A DNA stretch of 58,430 bases from Peptococcaceae bacterium BICA1-7 (GCA_000802095.1 JUEB01000002.1:1-58430); one strand, 5' to 3'. Shown: positions 1-9,025, counted from the first letter of the stretch. Notes: generated by a model not told the origin, from the letters alone. A program made the numbers and translations.

Positions 1-301
1 CGGCATCCTTGACATCGGTCTTACGCCCAGGAACAGCCTTTATGTGTTGAGCGTTTACCACTAGGACTTCCTTCAGGTCGTAATGCTCCAGGATGTTGTA
101 GATTGGCTTCCAGAAGACACCGGTTGATTCCATGGCCACGTGCGTGCAGCCCTCAGCTTTGATCCAGTCAGCCAGGTTGAGCAGATCGGCAGTCATGGTA
201 CCAAACGTTCTTAACTCCTTTCCTTTGGGAGTAATGATACAGGCTGTGATGGTATTCTTGTGAACATCCAGTCCACAACAGTGTGAATAGAGGACTTCCA
301 T
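1..301 (-). CDS. IS110-family transposase, N-terminal part (cut by the window edge)
   Basis: Translating the minus strand from an ATG at 301 gives an open frame running off the left edge (100 codons). It has the RuvC-like DEDD start of IS110 transposases: GLDVHKNTI near residue 10 holds the first catalytic Asp, MESTGVFWKP near residue 61 the Glu, and GRKTDVKDA at the edge the next two acidic residues. The family recombines a circular intermediate into target DNA, now known to be guided by a bridge RNA. An AAAGGAG ribosome site lies about 10 bases upstream. The serine-containing C-terminal domain is outside the window, so intactness cannot be judged. Confidence 0.9.
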   Translation of the reverse strand, partial: MEVLYSHCCGLDVHKNTITACIITPKGKELRTFGTMTADLLNLADWIKAEGCTHVAMESTGVFWKPIYNILEHYDLKEVLVVNAQHIKAVPGRKTDVKDA

Positions 302-515
302 TTGTGTTTGCACTCCTTTAGCGGTTTTTATTGGGCTGGTGCAGTGACCTAAAAGAGGCATTCTGCCCTGCGTGCTTCCCTTATGGGAGCAACATTCTGT
401 GGTGCACCAGATCGCTGAGGTCTGTCTGGCTTACGGGCTTATAAAGCACCAATGAAAAATCGACCTCGCTTCGCCAGCCGCTAAAGGATTAATTCGTCAG
501 ACCCCATTTTCGTTC
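302..515 (-). ncRNA. IS110 non-coding end; candidate bridge RNA region
   Basis: About 200 bases without a coding frame separate the transposase start from the next repeat. In the IS110 group the long 5' non-coding end encodes the bridge RNA, so this is the expected place. The stretch can pair internally, for example TGGTGC and GCACCA around 390-450. The element boundary was not resolved: it may lie near 480-515, beside a palindromic segment (GCCGCTCTTAGCGGC, 527-541). The RNA assignment is inference from position and family knowledge. Confidence 0.35.
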
Positions 516-545
516 CTCTGATGGTGCCGCTCTTAGCGGCATGGG
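516..545. repeat. Palindromic segment shared with 20066-20092
   Basis: CCTCTGATGGTGCCGCT followed by TAGCGGCATGG forms a small palindrome. A related sequence, CCTCTGATGGCGCCGCT then GTGGCATGG, occurs at 20066-20092, which has no transposase next to it. It therefore looks like a dispersed chromosomal repeat rather than part of the insertion sequence, and may be the IS110 target. CAGACCCC (500-507) and GGGGTCTG (544-551) flank it as an inverted repeat. Confidence 0.4.
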
Positions 546-549
546 GGTC

Positions 550-582
550 TGGCTTCTGAATTCTGGATTCTGTATTCTGACC
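550..582. repeat. Heptad array 1
   Basis: Period-7 units (GGCTTCT, GAATTCT, GGATTCT, GTATTCT) end in GACC, immediately downstream of prfA. It is the minus-orientation form of the GGTCGG-plus-heptads repeat found throughout the window. Confidence 0.8.
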
Positions 583-607
583 TTAAAAACCTGCCCTCCA
601 GCTATGG

Positions 608-1675
608 TCAATCCACCTGCCGGAGTTTTTCCGTCTGGTCGGTGGTTACCAGAGTATCAATAATTTCATCCAGATCGCCCAGCAATATCTCCTGCAGGCG
701 GTGGGTGGTAAGCCCAATCCTGTGATCGGTTAGCCTGTTCTGGGGGAAATTATAGGTTCTTATCCTTTCGCTCCTGTCACCGGACCCCACCTGGGATTTG
801 CGGCTGCTGGCTATCTTATCCTTTTGTTCCTGCTCGGCCCTGTCCAGGAGCCTGGCCCTTAACACCCTCATGGCCTTGTCCTTGTTTTTATGCTGGCTCT
901 TCTCATCCTGGCAGGATACCACAATTCCGGTGGGTATATGGGTTATCCTGACGGCTGACTGGGTGGTATTGACCGACTGGCCTCCGGGGCCGGTAGAGCA
1001 GAAAAGATCAATCCTTATTTCATTTGGGTTTACGTCCACATCCACCTCCTCGGCCTCAGGAAGCACTGCCACCGTTGATGCCGAAGTGTGAATACGCCCC
1101 CCTGACTCGGTGGAGGGAACCCTTTGCACCCTATGAACCCCGCTCTCAAATTTTAGTCTACTGAAGGCGCCCTTGCCTTCAATCATAAAGATAACCTCTT
1201 TAAACCCACCCAAATCAGTATAGCTGGTGTTCATTATATCGGATTTCCAGCCCTGGCGCTCAGCGAAGCGGGTGTACATCCTGAAAAGGTCGGCGGCAAA
1301 AAGAGCAGCCTCCTCCCCCCCGGTCCCTGCCCTTATCTCCACCAGAACGTTTTTATCATCATTGGGATCCCTGGGTAAAAGAAGAAATTTCAGGGCCTTT
1401 TCCAGGTTTACCTTTTTTTCTTCAAGGTCGCCCAGCTCAGCCTCCACCATTTCCTGAAAGTCGGCTTCGGGCTTGCCTTCCAGCATCTCCCTGGCCTCAT
1501 CTATGCCCTCCAGGGTCTTTTTATACTCACGGTATTTACCAACCACTTCAGCCAGTTCTGCATGGCCTTTTACAAGCTGCTGCCAGCGGCTGTTGTCAGC
1601 AATTATTTCCGGGTCACCGATCAGATTTTCCAGCTCTTCATATCTGGTTTCCAGGCTGGCCAGTTTATCTAACAT
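608..1675 (-). CDS. prfA: Peptide chain release factor 1
   Basis: RF1 recognises UAA and UAG in the ribosomal A site and triggers peptide release. The protein (355 residues from the chosen start) has the PST tripeptide of the RF1 anticodon region (VPSTESGGR) and the catalytic GGQ loop ([10 protein letters not shown]). The ATG at 1675 gives [15 protein letters not shown], matching the usual Firmicute N-terminus; a GTG at 1690 would add five residues but sits directly against the AGGAG. The start overlaps the end of the upstream yqhQ gene, so translation is probably coupled. Confidence 0.95.
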   Translation of the reverse strand: MLDKLASLETRYEELENLIGDPEIIADNSRWQQLVKGHAELAEVVGKYREYKKTLEGIDEAREMLEGKPEADFQEMVEAELGDLEEKKVNLEKALKFLLLPRDPNDDKNVLVEIRAGTGGEEAALFAADLFRMYTRFAERQGWKSDIMNTSYTDLGGFKEVIFMIEGKGAFSRLKFESGVHRVQRVPSTESGGRIHTSASTVAVLPEAEEVDVDVNPNEIRIDLFCSTGPGGQSVNTTQSAVRITHIPTGIVVSCQDEKSQHKNKDKAMRVLRARLLDRAEQEQKDKIASSRKSQVGSGDRSERIRTYNFPQNRLTDHRIGLTTHRLQEILLGDLDEIIDTLVTTDQTEKLRQVD

Positions 1676-2603
1676 TGCCCTGGTCCTCACTCTCCTTTAA
1701 AGCTGACCCGCAAGCCGAATCGGGCGCCTCCACCCGGTTGGCATCCTGCTCTTCCAAAACGGCCCCGAAGGCTGAAATAGCCACCTCTACCTGGCTGTCG
1801 TCGGGCTCGCCGGTGGTCATCCCCTGCAGCCACCTGCCTGGCGAAATAAGCACCCGGCATAAAAAATTATCCGCGTATTTGGCGGACAGTTTCAGGGCCT
1901 CATACGAAATACCGGCTAAAACCGGAAGAAGGAGTATCCGGGAGGTTATCCTCCACCAAAGCACCTGGTGACCCAGGAGTGCAAATAGAAATATGCTCAG
2001 CACCAGTACTATCAGTAAAAAGCTGGTGCCACAGCGGGGATGAAAGGTGCTGTACCGCTGGACACTCTCCACAGTAATGTGGTCACCGGCTTCATAGGCG
2101 TTGATCACCTTATGCTCTGCGCCGTGATACTGAAAAACCCTTTTTATGTCCTGCAGGCGACCGATTAGATATACATACAGTACAAAAACGGCCAGCCTAA
2201 TGGCGCCCTCCACCAGGTTCTGGGCCAGACTTCCCTGCACATACCCTTTTAGCAGGTGTGCCGCCCCGGTGGGCACCACCACAAAAAGAACAATGGCCAG
2301 AGCAAAGGCAAATCCTATGGTCAGCACCATTTCAGTCTTGCTGAGCTCTTCCTCCTCGCCCAGCGCCTGGCTGGCCGAGTAACTCAGGGCTTCTATACCT
2401 ATAAGCAAAGATTCAACCAGCGCCACCACGCCCCGCAAAAGCGGCCATTTTAAGAAGGGGTATTTTTTTGTAACCGATTCAATAGTCTTTTCATCTACGG
2501 CAATGCCCCCCTCGGGCAGCCTTACCGCAACGGCCCTGCCGCAGGGACCCCGCATCATCACACCCTCTATGACTGCCTGGCCCCCGTATTGAAAATCAGA
2601 CAT
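1665..2603 (-). CDS. yqhQ: DUF1385 membrane protein, YqhQ family
   Basis: A membrane protein of about 312 residues. The N-terminal [16 protein letters not shown] motif is the hallmark of DUF1385, and [15 protein letters not shown] plus [11 protein letters not shown] are further conserved family blocks. Four or five hydrophobic segments lie between residues 60 and 240. Its biochemical role is unknown; in Firmicutes it commonly sits beside rpmE and prfA, as here. The last 60 residues are acidic and Ala/Glu-rich. The ATG at 2603 is preferred over an upstream GTG at 2612, which abuts the GAGAAG ribosome site. It overlaps prfA by about 10 bases. Confidence 0.88.
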   Translation of the reverse strand: MSDFQYGGQAVIEGVMMRGPCGRAVAVRLPEGGIAVDEKTIESVTKKYPFLKWPLLRGVVALVESLLIGIEALSYSASQALGEEEELSKTEMVLTIGFAFALAIVLFVVVPTGAAHLLKGYVQGSLAQNLVEGAIRLAVFVLYVYLIGRLQDIKRVFQYHGAEHKVINAYEAGDHITVESVQRYSTFHPRCGTSFLLIVLVLSIFLFALLGHQVLWWRITSRILLLPVLAGISYEALKLSAKYADNFLCRVLISPGRWLQGMTTGEPDDSQVEVAISAFGAVLEEQDANRVEAPDSACGSALKESEDQGNVR

Positions 2604-2660
2604 GCTGTTCACTTCTCATTTCTTAATTAAATGGCAGAGCTCAAGGCTCTGCCAGCTATT

Positions 2661-2861
2661 CTAGTTAAGGCCGTATTTTTTCCGGAACCTGTCGGCCCTT
2701 CCGCCAACTTCCACCTGCCTCTGTGATCCGGTGTAGAATGGGTGGCAGTTGGAACAGATTTCTACTTTAAGCTCCTTGCGGGTGGAGCCTGTTTCAAAAG
2801 AGTTCCCGCACACACAGGTTACCTTGGCAGTCTGGTATTTTGGATGGATTGTTTCCTTCAA
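2661..2861 (-). CDS. rpmE: 50S ribosomal protein L31 (zinc form)
   Basis: Ribosomal protein bL31, 66 residues from a TTG start at 2861. That start yields [10 protein letters not shown], matches the family N-terminus and length, and lies six bases after GAGGTG; the longer frame from 2909 adds 16 unrelated residues. CVCGN and [10 protein letters not shown] supply the zinc-binding cysteines of the C+ form, and the end [12 protein letters not shown] is typical. It lies 57 bases upstream of yqhQ and probably shares a transcript with it. Confidence 0.93.
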   Translation of the reverse strand: MKETIHPKYQTAKVTCVCGNSFETGSTRKELKVEICSNCHPFYTGSQRQVEVGGRADRFRKKYGLN

Positions 2862-3192
2862 TGGGTTCACCTCTTCCCCTTTCTTTATAAAACCCGACTC
2901 TCGTCGCATACGTCATGGTATACACGCCATAAAATTATACCACAACGTTTTTTTCACTGCAAGATGTAGCTAAAAAGAATGGCCACCGGGTCCGGAGACG
3001 GGAGCTCGTAGCTTTAGCTGAACAGGGGCTTCAGATGGGGACCCTACCCCACTTGAAGCAAAAAGCTGCAAATTTGGCTTCTCAGACTACTGACAAGACC
3101 ATTTCTAATAATCATACCTCCCGTCTCCTGACCAGAGGTATTACCCTTAAGCATCTCCCGTCTACCGTCTCCTGACCTTAAAGCAATGCCCG
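2862..3192. other. Intergenic region with heptad units and a long hairpin
   Basis: No gene is evident. Heptad units of the GGAGACG type lie at about 2989-3005, and inverted copies (CCCGTCTCCTGACC) at 3121-3138 and 3157-3178. Between the last two is the head motif GGTATTACCCTTAAGCAT. In the middle (about 3027-3060) GCTTCAGATGGGG and CCCCACTTGAAGC form a hairpin with a short loop. Confidence 0.6.
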
Positions 3193-4464
3193 TTAGCGGA
3201 TCGGCCTGCTGAAATTGCCTATTTCAACTCCCGGAACAGACCTTAAGGAATCAATAAGGCCCTCTATCCCTATTATATCCCCTTGGGCCGGGGGGATGTT
3301 TGCATAGAGATAATCCGGGTCTATATTGAGATTTCTCAGCTGCACCATATTGACCCCTGTTTCACCTATAAGTGAAACCAGGGCCTCTATTTCCTCCTCC
3401 CGGTCGGTTAGTCCGGGGAAAACCAGCAAATTTAAAGATGTAAACACTCCCTGGCCCACCGCAGCCCTTATCGAGGCTTGCACATCCAGGAGGCTGTACC
3501 CCCGGGGCCTGTGATACCGGCTGTAAACCTCTTCCCTGGCGCTTATTAGGCTCACCCTCATGGAATCAAGGCCTGACCCGGCCAACTCTTCCACCGCCCG
3601 GGTTATTCCGGCATTTGTATTAATGTTTATTGTACCCCCTGGGGTTTTTTTCCTTATCCTGGCCAGTGCTTTAACTATAATGTCAGCCGAGGTGGTAGGC
3701 TCCCCCTCGCATCCCTGGCCGAAGCTTATGATATTGTCTCTGCCGGCCTCCAGGTGCTTAATACCCAGCTCAGACACCTCTTCCACCGTAGGCGAAAAAT
3801 CAATCCTTTTTTGTGGTGACGGGCAGCACTCGGCGGGCTGGAGAGATATGCATCCAAGACATCCGGCATTACAGATCCTGGATACAGGGAGTCCCCCCTC
3901 CCAGCGCCGGTAAAATATATTCTGGGCGGTAAAGCAGCCGTAATCCAGAGAGCACCGGGCAAGCTGCCTCACTATTCTGCTGCCTGGCAGCTCTGAAGTA
4001 AATGCCTCCACCAGCCCGGGCAGATCCGGGGTGTTGTAATGTTTGGGATCCCACCTTGTGGGGTTGTCTGTTTTAGCAGCGGCCACATAAACCTTCCCCC
4101 TGCGCCAGGCCACTGCGGAATAGCCCAGAAGGGGAAGAGGGCTCTGGGCGTTCCTGCAACGAAAGGCAGGCAGCAAAGTTCTGGTATACCCCTGGGGCAA
4201 AAGCGCCCCTACGGCAAAGGCAGGACCCTCCCCCCCATGCTCCCTCTCCACCAGTGAAAAACGTCCTCCAGAGAAAATCCCTACCGGGTTTCCCCCGGGA
4301 ATCATTACCAGGGAAGCTCCGGGCGGTAGTTCGATAAGGTCCTCCCGTTCCATCTCCAGAAACCTGTCCCCTGTCCTGCCCACCGCCCCGACAGTGGGAT
4401 GGTCATAACAATTTCCCTCTTTATCAGTATAAAGCAAACGCATACTACTAGTGCTCATAAGCAT
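3193..4464 (-). CDS. Radical SAM protein of unknown substrate
   Basis: A 423-residue protein. CNAGCLGC near residue 198 has the C-x3-C-x2-C spacing of the radical SAM [4Fe-4S] cluster; FGQGCEGEPTT resembles the glycine-rich SAM-binding segment, and ININTNAG and MRVSLISA are barrel strands. An N-terminal domain of about 190 residues precedes the barrel and I do not recognise it. The function is unknown; the fold suggests 5'-deoxyadenosyl radical chemistry. Several in-frame ATGs (4464, 4458, 4443) are possible. The GGGAG before the first belongs to the head of a heptad repeat, so the repeat seems to provide the ribosome site. Confidence 0.75.
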   Translation of the reverse strand: MLMSTSSMRLLYTDKEGNCYDHPTVGAVGRTGDRFLEMEREDLIELPPGASLVMIPGGNPVGIFSGGRFSLVEREHGGEGPAFAVGALLPQGYTRTLLPAFRCRNAQSPLPLLGYSAVAWRRGKVYVAAAKTDNPTRWDPKHYNTPDLPGLVEAFTSELPGSRIVRQLARCSLDYGCFTAQNIFYRRWEGGLPVSRICNAGCLGCISLQPAECCPSPQKRIDFSPTVEEVSELGIKHLEAGRDNIISFGQGCEGEPTTSADIIVKALARIRKKTPGGTININTNAGITRAVEELAGSGLDSMRVSLISAREEVYSRYHRPRGYSLLDVQASIRAAVGQGVFTSLNLLVFPGLTDREEEIEALVSLIGETGVNMVQLRNLNIDPDYLYANIPPAQGDIIGIEGLIDSLRSVPGVEIGNFSRPIR

Positions 4465-4471
4465 TACTCCC

Positions 4472-4509
4472 GGTCGGAATACAGAATACAGAAGTCAGAA
4501 TTCAGAATA
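4472..4509. repeat. Heptad array 2a, left arm of an inverted pair
   Basis: GGTCGG followed by AATACAGAATACAG and further CAGAAGT/CAGAATT units. It is the inverted partner of 4643-4679; together they form arms of about 37 bases around a 130-base loop. Confidence 0.85.
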
Positions 4510-4579
4510 GTAAAAGCCTTTCTTACAGGCACAAAAATAATATCATGCCTCAGTTTTTTTAACAAGCAACAGGAATAAG

Positions 4580-4606
4580 TTAGGCCGGCTCACTCGCCGG
4601 CCTTTT
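4580..4606. terminator. GC-rich hairpin, possible terminator
   Basis: GGCCGGC (4583-4589) and GCCGGCC (4596-4602) form a perfect stem followed by TTTT on the plus strand. The neighbouring genes are on the minus strand, where the T run is on the wrong side, so its action on the sensor-gene transcript is uncertain. It sits in the loop between heptad arrays 2a and 2b. Confidence 0.5.
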
Positions 4607-4642
4607 AAGCTCCTAAAATAACTGCTAAGGAATGCCCCATCC

Positions 4643-4679
4643 ATTCTGGATTCTGAATTCTGTATTCTGAATTCCGACC
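4643..4679. repeat. Heptad array 2b, right arm
   Basis: Units ATTCTGG, ATTCTGA, ATTCTGT, ATTCTGA end in CCGACC, the reverse complement of array 2a. Confidence 0.85.
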
Positions 4680-4702
4680 GAGGGAAATACCCCTGAGGCA
4701 GT

Positions 4703-7660
4703 TTACTGTCCCTCCAGCAGCTTTATAAAAACCTTCACCAAAATCGGATCAAACTGCACCTCGGAACACCTTTCCAGCTCGGCCAGGGCCTCTTTCTTGG
4801 GAATGGCCTTACGGTATGGCCGGTCACTGGTCATTGCGTCGTAGGCATCAGCAATGGACAGTATCCTGCATTCCAGGGGTATCTCGTCTCCTTTGAGCCT
4901 TAGAGGGTAGCCGTTTCCGTTCCACCACTCATGGTGCTTCAAAACCCAGTCCGCAATCGATGCCAGGTCCGGCGCCGATTGGGCTATACGGAAGCCTATC
5001 TCACAGTGCCTCTTCATTTCATTATACTCTTCCTCGGTAAGGGGGCCGGCTTTAAAGAGTATACGGTCCGGTATGCCAACCTTTCCTATATCGTGAAACT
5101 GGGCAAACAGCCGCAGCTCATTGGCCTTTCTCTCCGAAAGACCCATCACCAGGGCCATATCCTCTACCAGGTCCTGAATTCTGTCCCCATGTCCCTCAGT
5201 TATAAAATCTCTGGCCTCCAGAGCCTTCATCAGGGTGCTGACTATAACGCTCCGGGCGCTCTGGCTATGGTGCAGCTTTTCACGATACATGTTGTTATCG
5301 GCATCTTTAAACACCTGACCAAGGCCCATTGAACTGTCCACGGCGGTGGAAAACCCGATGGACAGGCTTAATGGAAGGTCTGGATTATCATCGTTATAAC
5401 AATTAACGTTTTCCCTCATTTTAGCGCAGCAGGACTCAACACCCGCCCGGTTAATGCCCGGAAGCAGTATTGCAAACTCGTCTCCCCCTATACGGGACAC
5501 TATCACGCCGGGATCAAATGACCGCCTGCTTACATCTGCCGCAGCAATAAGGAGGGTGTCGCCAGCACTGTGACCAAGGCTGTCATTAACCAGCTTAAGC
5601 CCGTCAACATCACACAGAATTATGCTCAAGGGATAACTGTTCCCTCCCTCAAGACGGCGCATTTCCTCCTCAAAATAAGTTCTGTTATATAGTCCGGTCA
5701 GTGAATCGTGAAGGCTGAGATACTTTAGCCGGTCCTCTATTTCTTTCCTTTGGGTAATGTCCCTGATGGAACAGATAGCCCCTACAAAATTCCCCTGTCT
5801 GTCTATAAGGGGTGAAGCCTTGACCCATATATAGCCGCCTTTATTTTTGTTAAGTGTGGAAATAAAAACCTCGGCAAACAGGGTACTCCCCTTTCTTTCC
5901 ACATAGTCATACATTCCCTCGGCACTGACATCATCAGAAAAAATCAAGTCTATAATCACAGGCCTGGGCTCCCCATAAAAAGGAATGGCATAAGCAAAAT
6001 CACCCCTGCCGATCATATCCTCCTTCGGCGCCCCGGACATTTCTTCTATAGCCCTGTTCCAGGCAATGATAATTCTATTCTGATCAAGCACAAAGGTGGC
6101 GTCAGGAAGGAACTCTATTATATCCTGCAGCTGCTGGTGGGCGTAAGCGAGCTTTTCAGCAGCCAGCCTGCGCTGGGTGATATCCCGTATAATTCCGAAA
6201 TAACCGAGAAACTCACCTTCGGAGAAAAAAGGTACCCCGTTTGTCTCCATAAATACAGGAAAGCGGTCTTTATGCAATACTTTTATCTCAAAAGATCGGA
6301 AAGACTTAAGCTGGTCAGCAAAGGACCTGAAAATGTTGTTTACCCGCCTGGCCTCCTCTTTAGCCATTAGATGAAAAACCGTTCTGCCAACCACCTCTTC
6401 GGGTGAATAACCAAGCATATCCTTTATCTGGGGGCTAACATAAGTAAACACTCCCCGGGGGTCAACCTCCCAGACCCAGTCGTCGGTGGACTCAACCATA
6501 CTGCGGAAGCGCTCTTCACTTTTTCTTAGCGCCTCTTCCTTCTGTCTCTCCAAAGTCATATCCCTGAAAACAAGAATAACCCCAAGCATTTCCCCGGTCT
6601 GATCACAAATTGGGGCCGCACTGTCAGCAATTGACTTTACTGTGCCGTCCCGGGAAATAAGCGAGGTGTGGTTGGCCAGTCCAACAGTCTGTCCCTCTTC
6701 AAGAACTTTCTGCACCGGATTTTCCACCGGCTCACCGGTGTACTCGTTAACTATTATAAATATTTCCTCCAAGGGACGGCCAAGGGCCTCTCCCTCGCTC
6801 CACCCGGTAAGTGACTGGGCTACCGGGTTAATAATGGTTACTCTTCCGGACCTGTCCACGGCAATAACGGCGTCACCGATGCTGGTAAGTGTTACAGCAA
6901 GCCTTTCCTTCTCCTTGAATAGTGTCTTCTCGGCAGTTTTTCTTTCGGTAATATCTTCATAGATGGCATACATTCCAATATGTTTGTTATCCAACACCAC
7001 CGGATAGCCCACCAGAGAGACATTGACAAGGCTTCCATCCTTACGCTTTCTTACCGTATCCTCCTGTATAACTCCCCCGGCAAAAACAGTTTTTGAATTG
7101 TGAAAGGCATCTTCCATAAAGTCTTCCGGCACAATCACATCATTTATTGGAATGCCCCTTATTTCATCAATAGAATATTGAAAAAGTTTCTCAAAGCCAC
7201 CGTTTATCTCAACAAACCTGTCCTGGTCATCCATCATGGCGATGGCATGAGGTGAGTTTAAAAAGAGCTGCTGAAAGTGTACCTTTTGTATATTGAGCTC
7301 ATTACTAACTTTTGTCTGGCTGGTAATATCTACAAATTGACCCAGAGAGGCAGCCCTTCCGTCGTATTCTATGTTTGAAAAAAAAATACTTAAATAGCTG
7401 ACCTCCCCTTGAGGGTTCAACACGCGGAATAAATAGGTCTCCGGAGCTTTACCGCTTAACCTGAGGGAGGAATAATTTTCCACCATTTCCCTGTCAAGGA
7501 AATACACCAGTTCCATACATGGCCTGGTCAGCAGTTCCTCCCGGCTATACCCGCTGATTTCAACCATTTTAGGATTAACATAGCGAAAATATCCATCCTG
7601 CACAACAAATACAGGAAGGGGCAAAAAGTGAAAGGCTTTTTCACAAACATCCGGTGACAT
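4703..7660 (-). CDS. PAS(x5)-GGDEF-HD-GYP cyclic-di-GMP protein
   Basis: A 985-residue signalling protein without transmembrane segments. Five PAS modules are visible at roughly 8-110, 128-240, 250-370, 378-500 and 515-640. A GGDEF domain follows (SRIGGDEFAIL near 750; CDVDGLKLVNDSLGH upstream), then HD-GYP (HDIGKVGIP near 860; HHEWWNGNGYP near 910). Both catalytic signatures look intact, so it could make and degrade cyclic-di-GMP. RSFD lies eight residues before GGDEF, not the five usual for an inhibitory I-site. The ligands sensed are unknown. AAAGGAA precedes the ATG. Confidence 0.93.
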   Translation of the reverse strand: MSPDVCEKAFHFLPLPVFVVQDGYFRYVNPKMVEISGYSREELLTRPCMELVYFLDREMVENYSSLRLSGKAPETYLFRVLNPQGEVSYLSIFFSNIEYDGRAASLGQFVDITSQTKVSNELNIQKVHFQQLFLNSPHAIAMMDDQDRFVEINGGFEKLFQYSIDEIRGIPINDVIVPEDFMEDAFHNSKTVFAGGVIQEDTVRKRKDGSLVNVSLVGYPVVLDNKHIGMYAIYEDITERKTAEKTLFKEKERLAVTLTSIGDAVIAVDRSGRVTIINPVAQSLTGWSEGEALGRPLEEIFIIVNEYTGEPVENPVQKVLEEGQTVGLANHTSLISRDGTVKSIADSAAPICDQTGEMLGVILVFRDMTLERQKEEALRKSEERFRSMVESTDDWVWEVDPRGVFTYVSPQIKDMLGYSPEEVVGRTVFHLMAKEEARRVNNIFRSFADQLKSFRSFEIKVLHKDRFPVFMETNGVPFFSEGEFLGYFGIIRDITQRRLAAEKLAYAHQQLQDIIEFLPDATFVLDQNRIIIAWNRAIEEMSGAPKEDMIGRGDFAYAIPFYGEPRPVIIDLIFSDDVSAEGMYDYVERKGSTLFAEVFISTLNKNKGGYIWVKASPLIDRQGNFVGAICSIRDITQRKEIEDRLKYLSLHDSLTGLYNRTYFEEEMRRLEGGNSYPLSIILCDVDGLKLVNDSLGHSAGDTLLIAAADVSRRSFDPGVIVSRIGGDEFAILLPGINRAGVESCCAKMRENVNCYNDDNPDLPLSLSIGFSTAVDSSMGLGQVFKDADNNMYREKLHHSQSARSVIVSTLMKALEARDFITEGHGDRIQDLVEDMALVMGLSERKANELRLFAQFHDIGKVGIPDRILFKAGPLTEEEYNEMKRHCEIGFRIAQSAPDLASIADWVLKHHEWWNGNGYPLRLKGDEIPLECRILSIADAYDAMTSDRPYRKAIPKKEALAELERCSEVQFDPILVKVFIKLLEGQ

Positions 7661-7894
7661 TTATTGCATTCCTTTCGGGAACATTTTTAGGACCCCTCAG
7701 GTGGTATATATAACCATTAAATAAATACGACATTTTTTTCATATTTCCCTCTTGCATTTGTCAAAAGTCACAAATATATCAAACTTTTCCTTCATTTATT
7801 ACGCTCAGCTGTATTCCAGTTTGGCCGAGTAGACAAAGATGTATTTCTGTTTTGTCGGAGGGGTCAGGAGTGCACTCCCCTGGTTCTCCGACCA

Positions 7895-7936
7895 AAAAAA
7901 AATACCTCTGAGTCTTTCCGACCCAGAGGTATTACC
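7895..7936 (-). terminator. Rho-independent terminator of the LysM-M23 gene
   Basis: On the minus strand AATACCTCTG and CAGAGGTATT form a long stem followed by nine T residues. It begins about ten bases after the stop codon at 7945. The rising arm contains the GGTAATACCTC head motif of the heptad repeats. Confidence 0.85.
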
Positions 7937-7944
7937 CTTGAGCA

Positions 7945-8844
7945 TCATGCGCTTCCCCTGTTGAAACATATGACCGGGTCATAGGGGAGGCCGTTTATAA
8001 GCACTTCCATGTGCAGGTGAGGGCCCCTGGATTTACCTGTGTTACCTACCAGGGCTATTACCTGGCCCTTGTTTACCCATTCACCCTCAGATACAAGAAT
8101 CTTTGAGGAGTGCGCATAGAGAGTTCTCAGCCCCTCTCCGTGATCCAGTATCACCGCCAGACCGTATGTTCCTCTGGGGCCGGCAAATACCACCCGTCCG
8201 GACATTGAAGCCTTGATGGGTGTTCCATAGTTGGCGGCTATATCGACGCCTTCGTGGGGCTTACCGTCACGGAATCCGAAGGGAGAGCTGATCCAGCCCA
8301 CAGCAGGCCATTCCATCTCTCCAACGGGAAGGCCCCGTGTATTCGATCCGGCATACAGTCCCCCTCTGGATATCTGCATTCCCGGAATTATCAGCCTCTG
8401 GCCAATTATTAACAGATCTTCATCCCTGAGCCCGTTGGCCCTGGAAATCTCCTTTGCCGGTATGCCTGACTTCAGGGCAATACAGTATAGTGTATCCCCG
8501 GGGACTACCGAATAAATACTACTGATACCGGGAACAACAATAACCTGACCCTCCCTGATAAAGTCAATATCGCCAAGGCTATTCAGCGCCGCCAGATCAG
8601 ATACCGCAATCCCAAACCTCTTTGAAATGACCTGCAGGGTATCGCCCTTCTGTACAGTATAACTGCCTGAAGCCTCCCCGCCTTCTCCTATACACTCTTT
8701 CTCTTCAGCGGCCTCAAAGTCACTGTCAAGGTACAGACCTTTTTCCGGAATCCACTCATCCGGTGTAGCTGCCGCGTTTACCGTAAATACTCCACTTAAC
8801 AACACCACTGTCAGCAATACTGCCGTAATCTTTTTAACTGTCAT
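7945..8844 (-). CDS. Secreted LysM-LysM-M23 peptidoglycan endopeptidase
   Basis: A 299-residue exported protein. A signal peptide (KKITAVLLTVVLLSGVFTVNA) precedes two LysM domains, each starting Y(T/S)V..GDTL (about 62-106 and 110-155), which bind peptidoglycan. The C-terminal M23 domain has HEGVDIA and GPHLHMEV, supplying the zinc ligands of LytM/lysostaphin-type enzymes that cut peptide cross-bridges. The architecture is common in vegetative and sporulation wall remodelling; which applies here is not evident. It is monocistronic, with its own strong terminator. Confidence 0.9.
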   Translation of the reverse strand: MTVKKITAVLLTVVLLSGVFTVNAAATPDEWIPEKGLYLDSDFEAAEEKECIGEGGEASGSYTVQKGDTLQVISKRFGIAVSDLAALNSLGDIDFIREGQVIVVPGISSIYSVVPGDTLYCIALKSGIPAKEISRANGLRDEDLLIIGQRLIIPGMQISRGGLYAGSNTRGLPVGEMEWPAVGWISSPFGFRDGKPHEGVDIAANYGTPIKASMSGRVVFAGPRGTYGLAVILDHGEGLRTLYAHSSKILVSEGEWVNKGQVIALVGNTGKSRGPHLHMEVLINGLPYDPVICFNRGSA

Positions 8845-8950
8845 TTTGTATTCCTTCGAAATACACCTCTATTCTTGTTTTATAAGGCAGTCCGCTTACT
8901 ATTATTACCAATTTGGGCTAATCTAATACTTATACTGAAAGACTTATTCT

Positions 8951-9025
8951 GTCGGAATACAAAGGAAAGGGGACACACCTGCTGAAGTTTGGGTATTTCT
9001 TTGTAGACAGGAATTTCCCCGATTG
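8951..9025. repeat. GGGGACA element, copy 1
   Basis: A segment of about 65 bases starting GGGGACACACCTGCTGAAG and ending TTCCCCG, with near-identical copies at 22742-22806 and 47890-47965. Its ends are a short inverted repeat (GGGGACA/TGTCCCC in the better copies). It is bordered by GTCGGAATACA on the left and by heptads on the right, as if inserted into a heptad array. Confidence 0.75.

Noticed and set aside
4472-4679. Heptad arrays as a CRISPR
   Set aside because: The units are 7 bp without unique spacers, degenerate and paired in inverted orientation; no cas gene is present.
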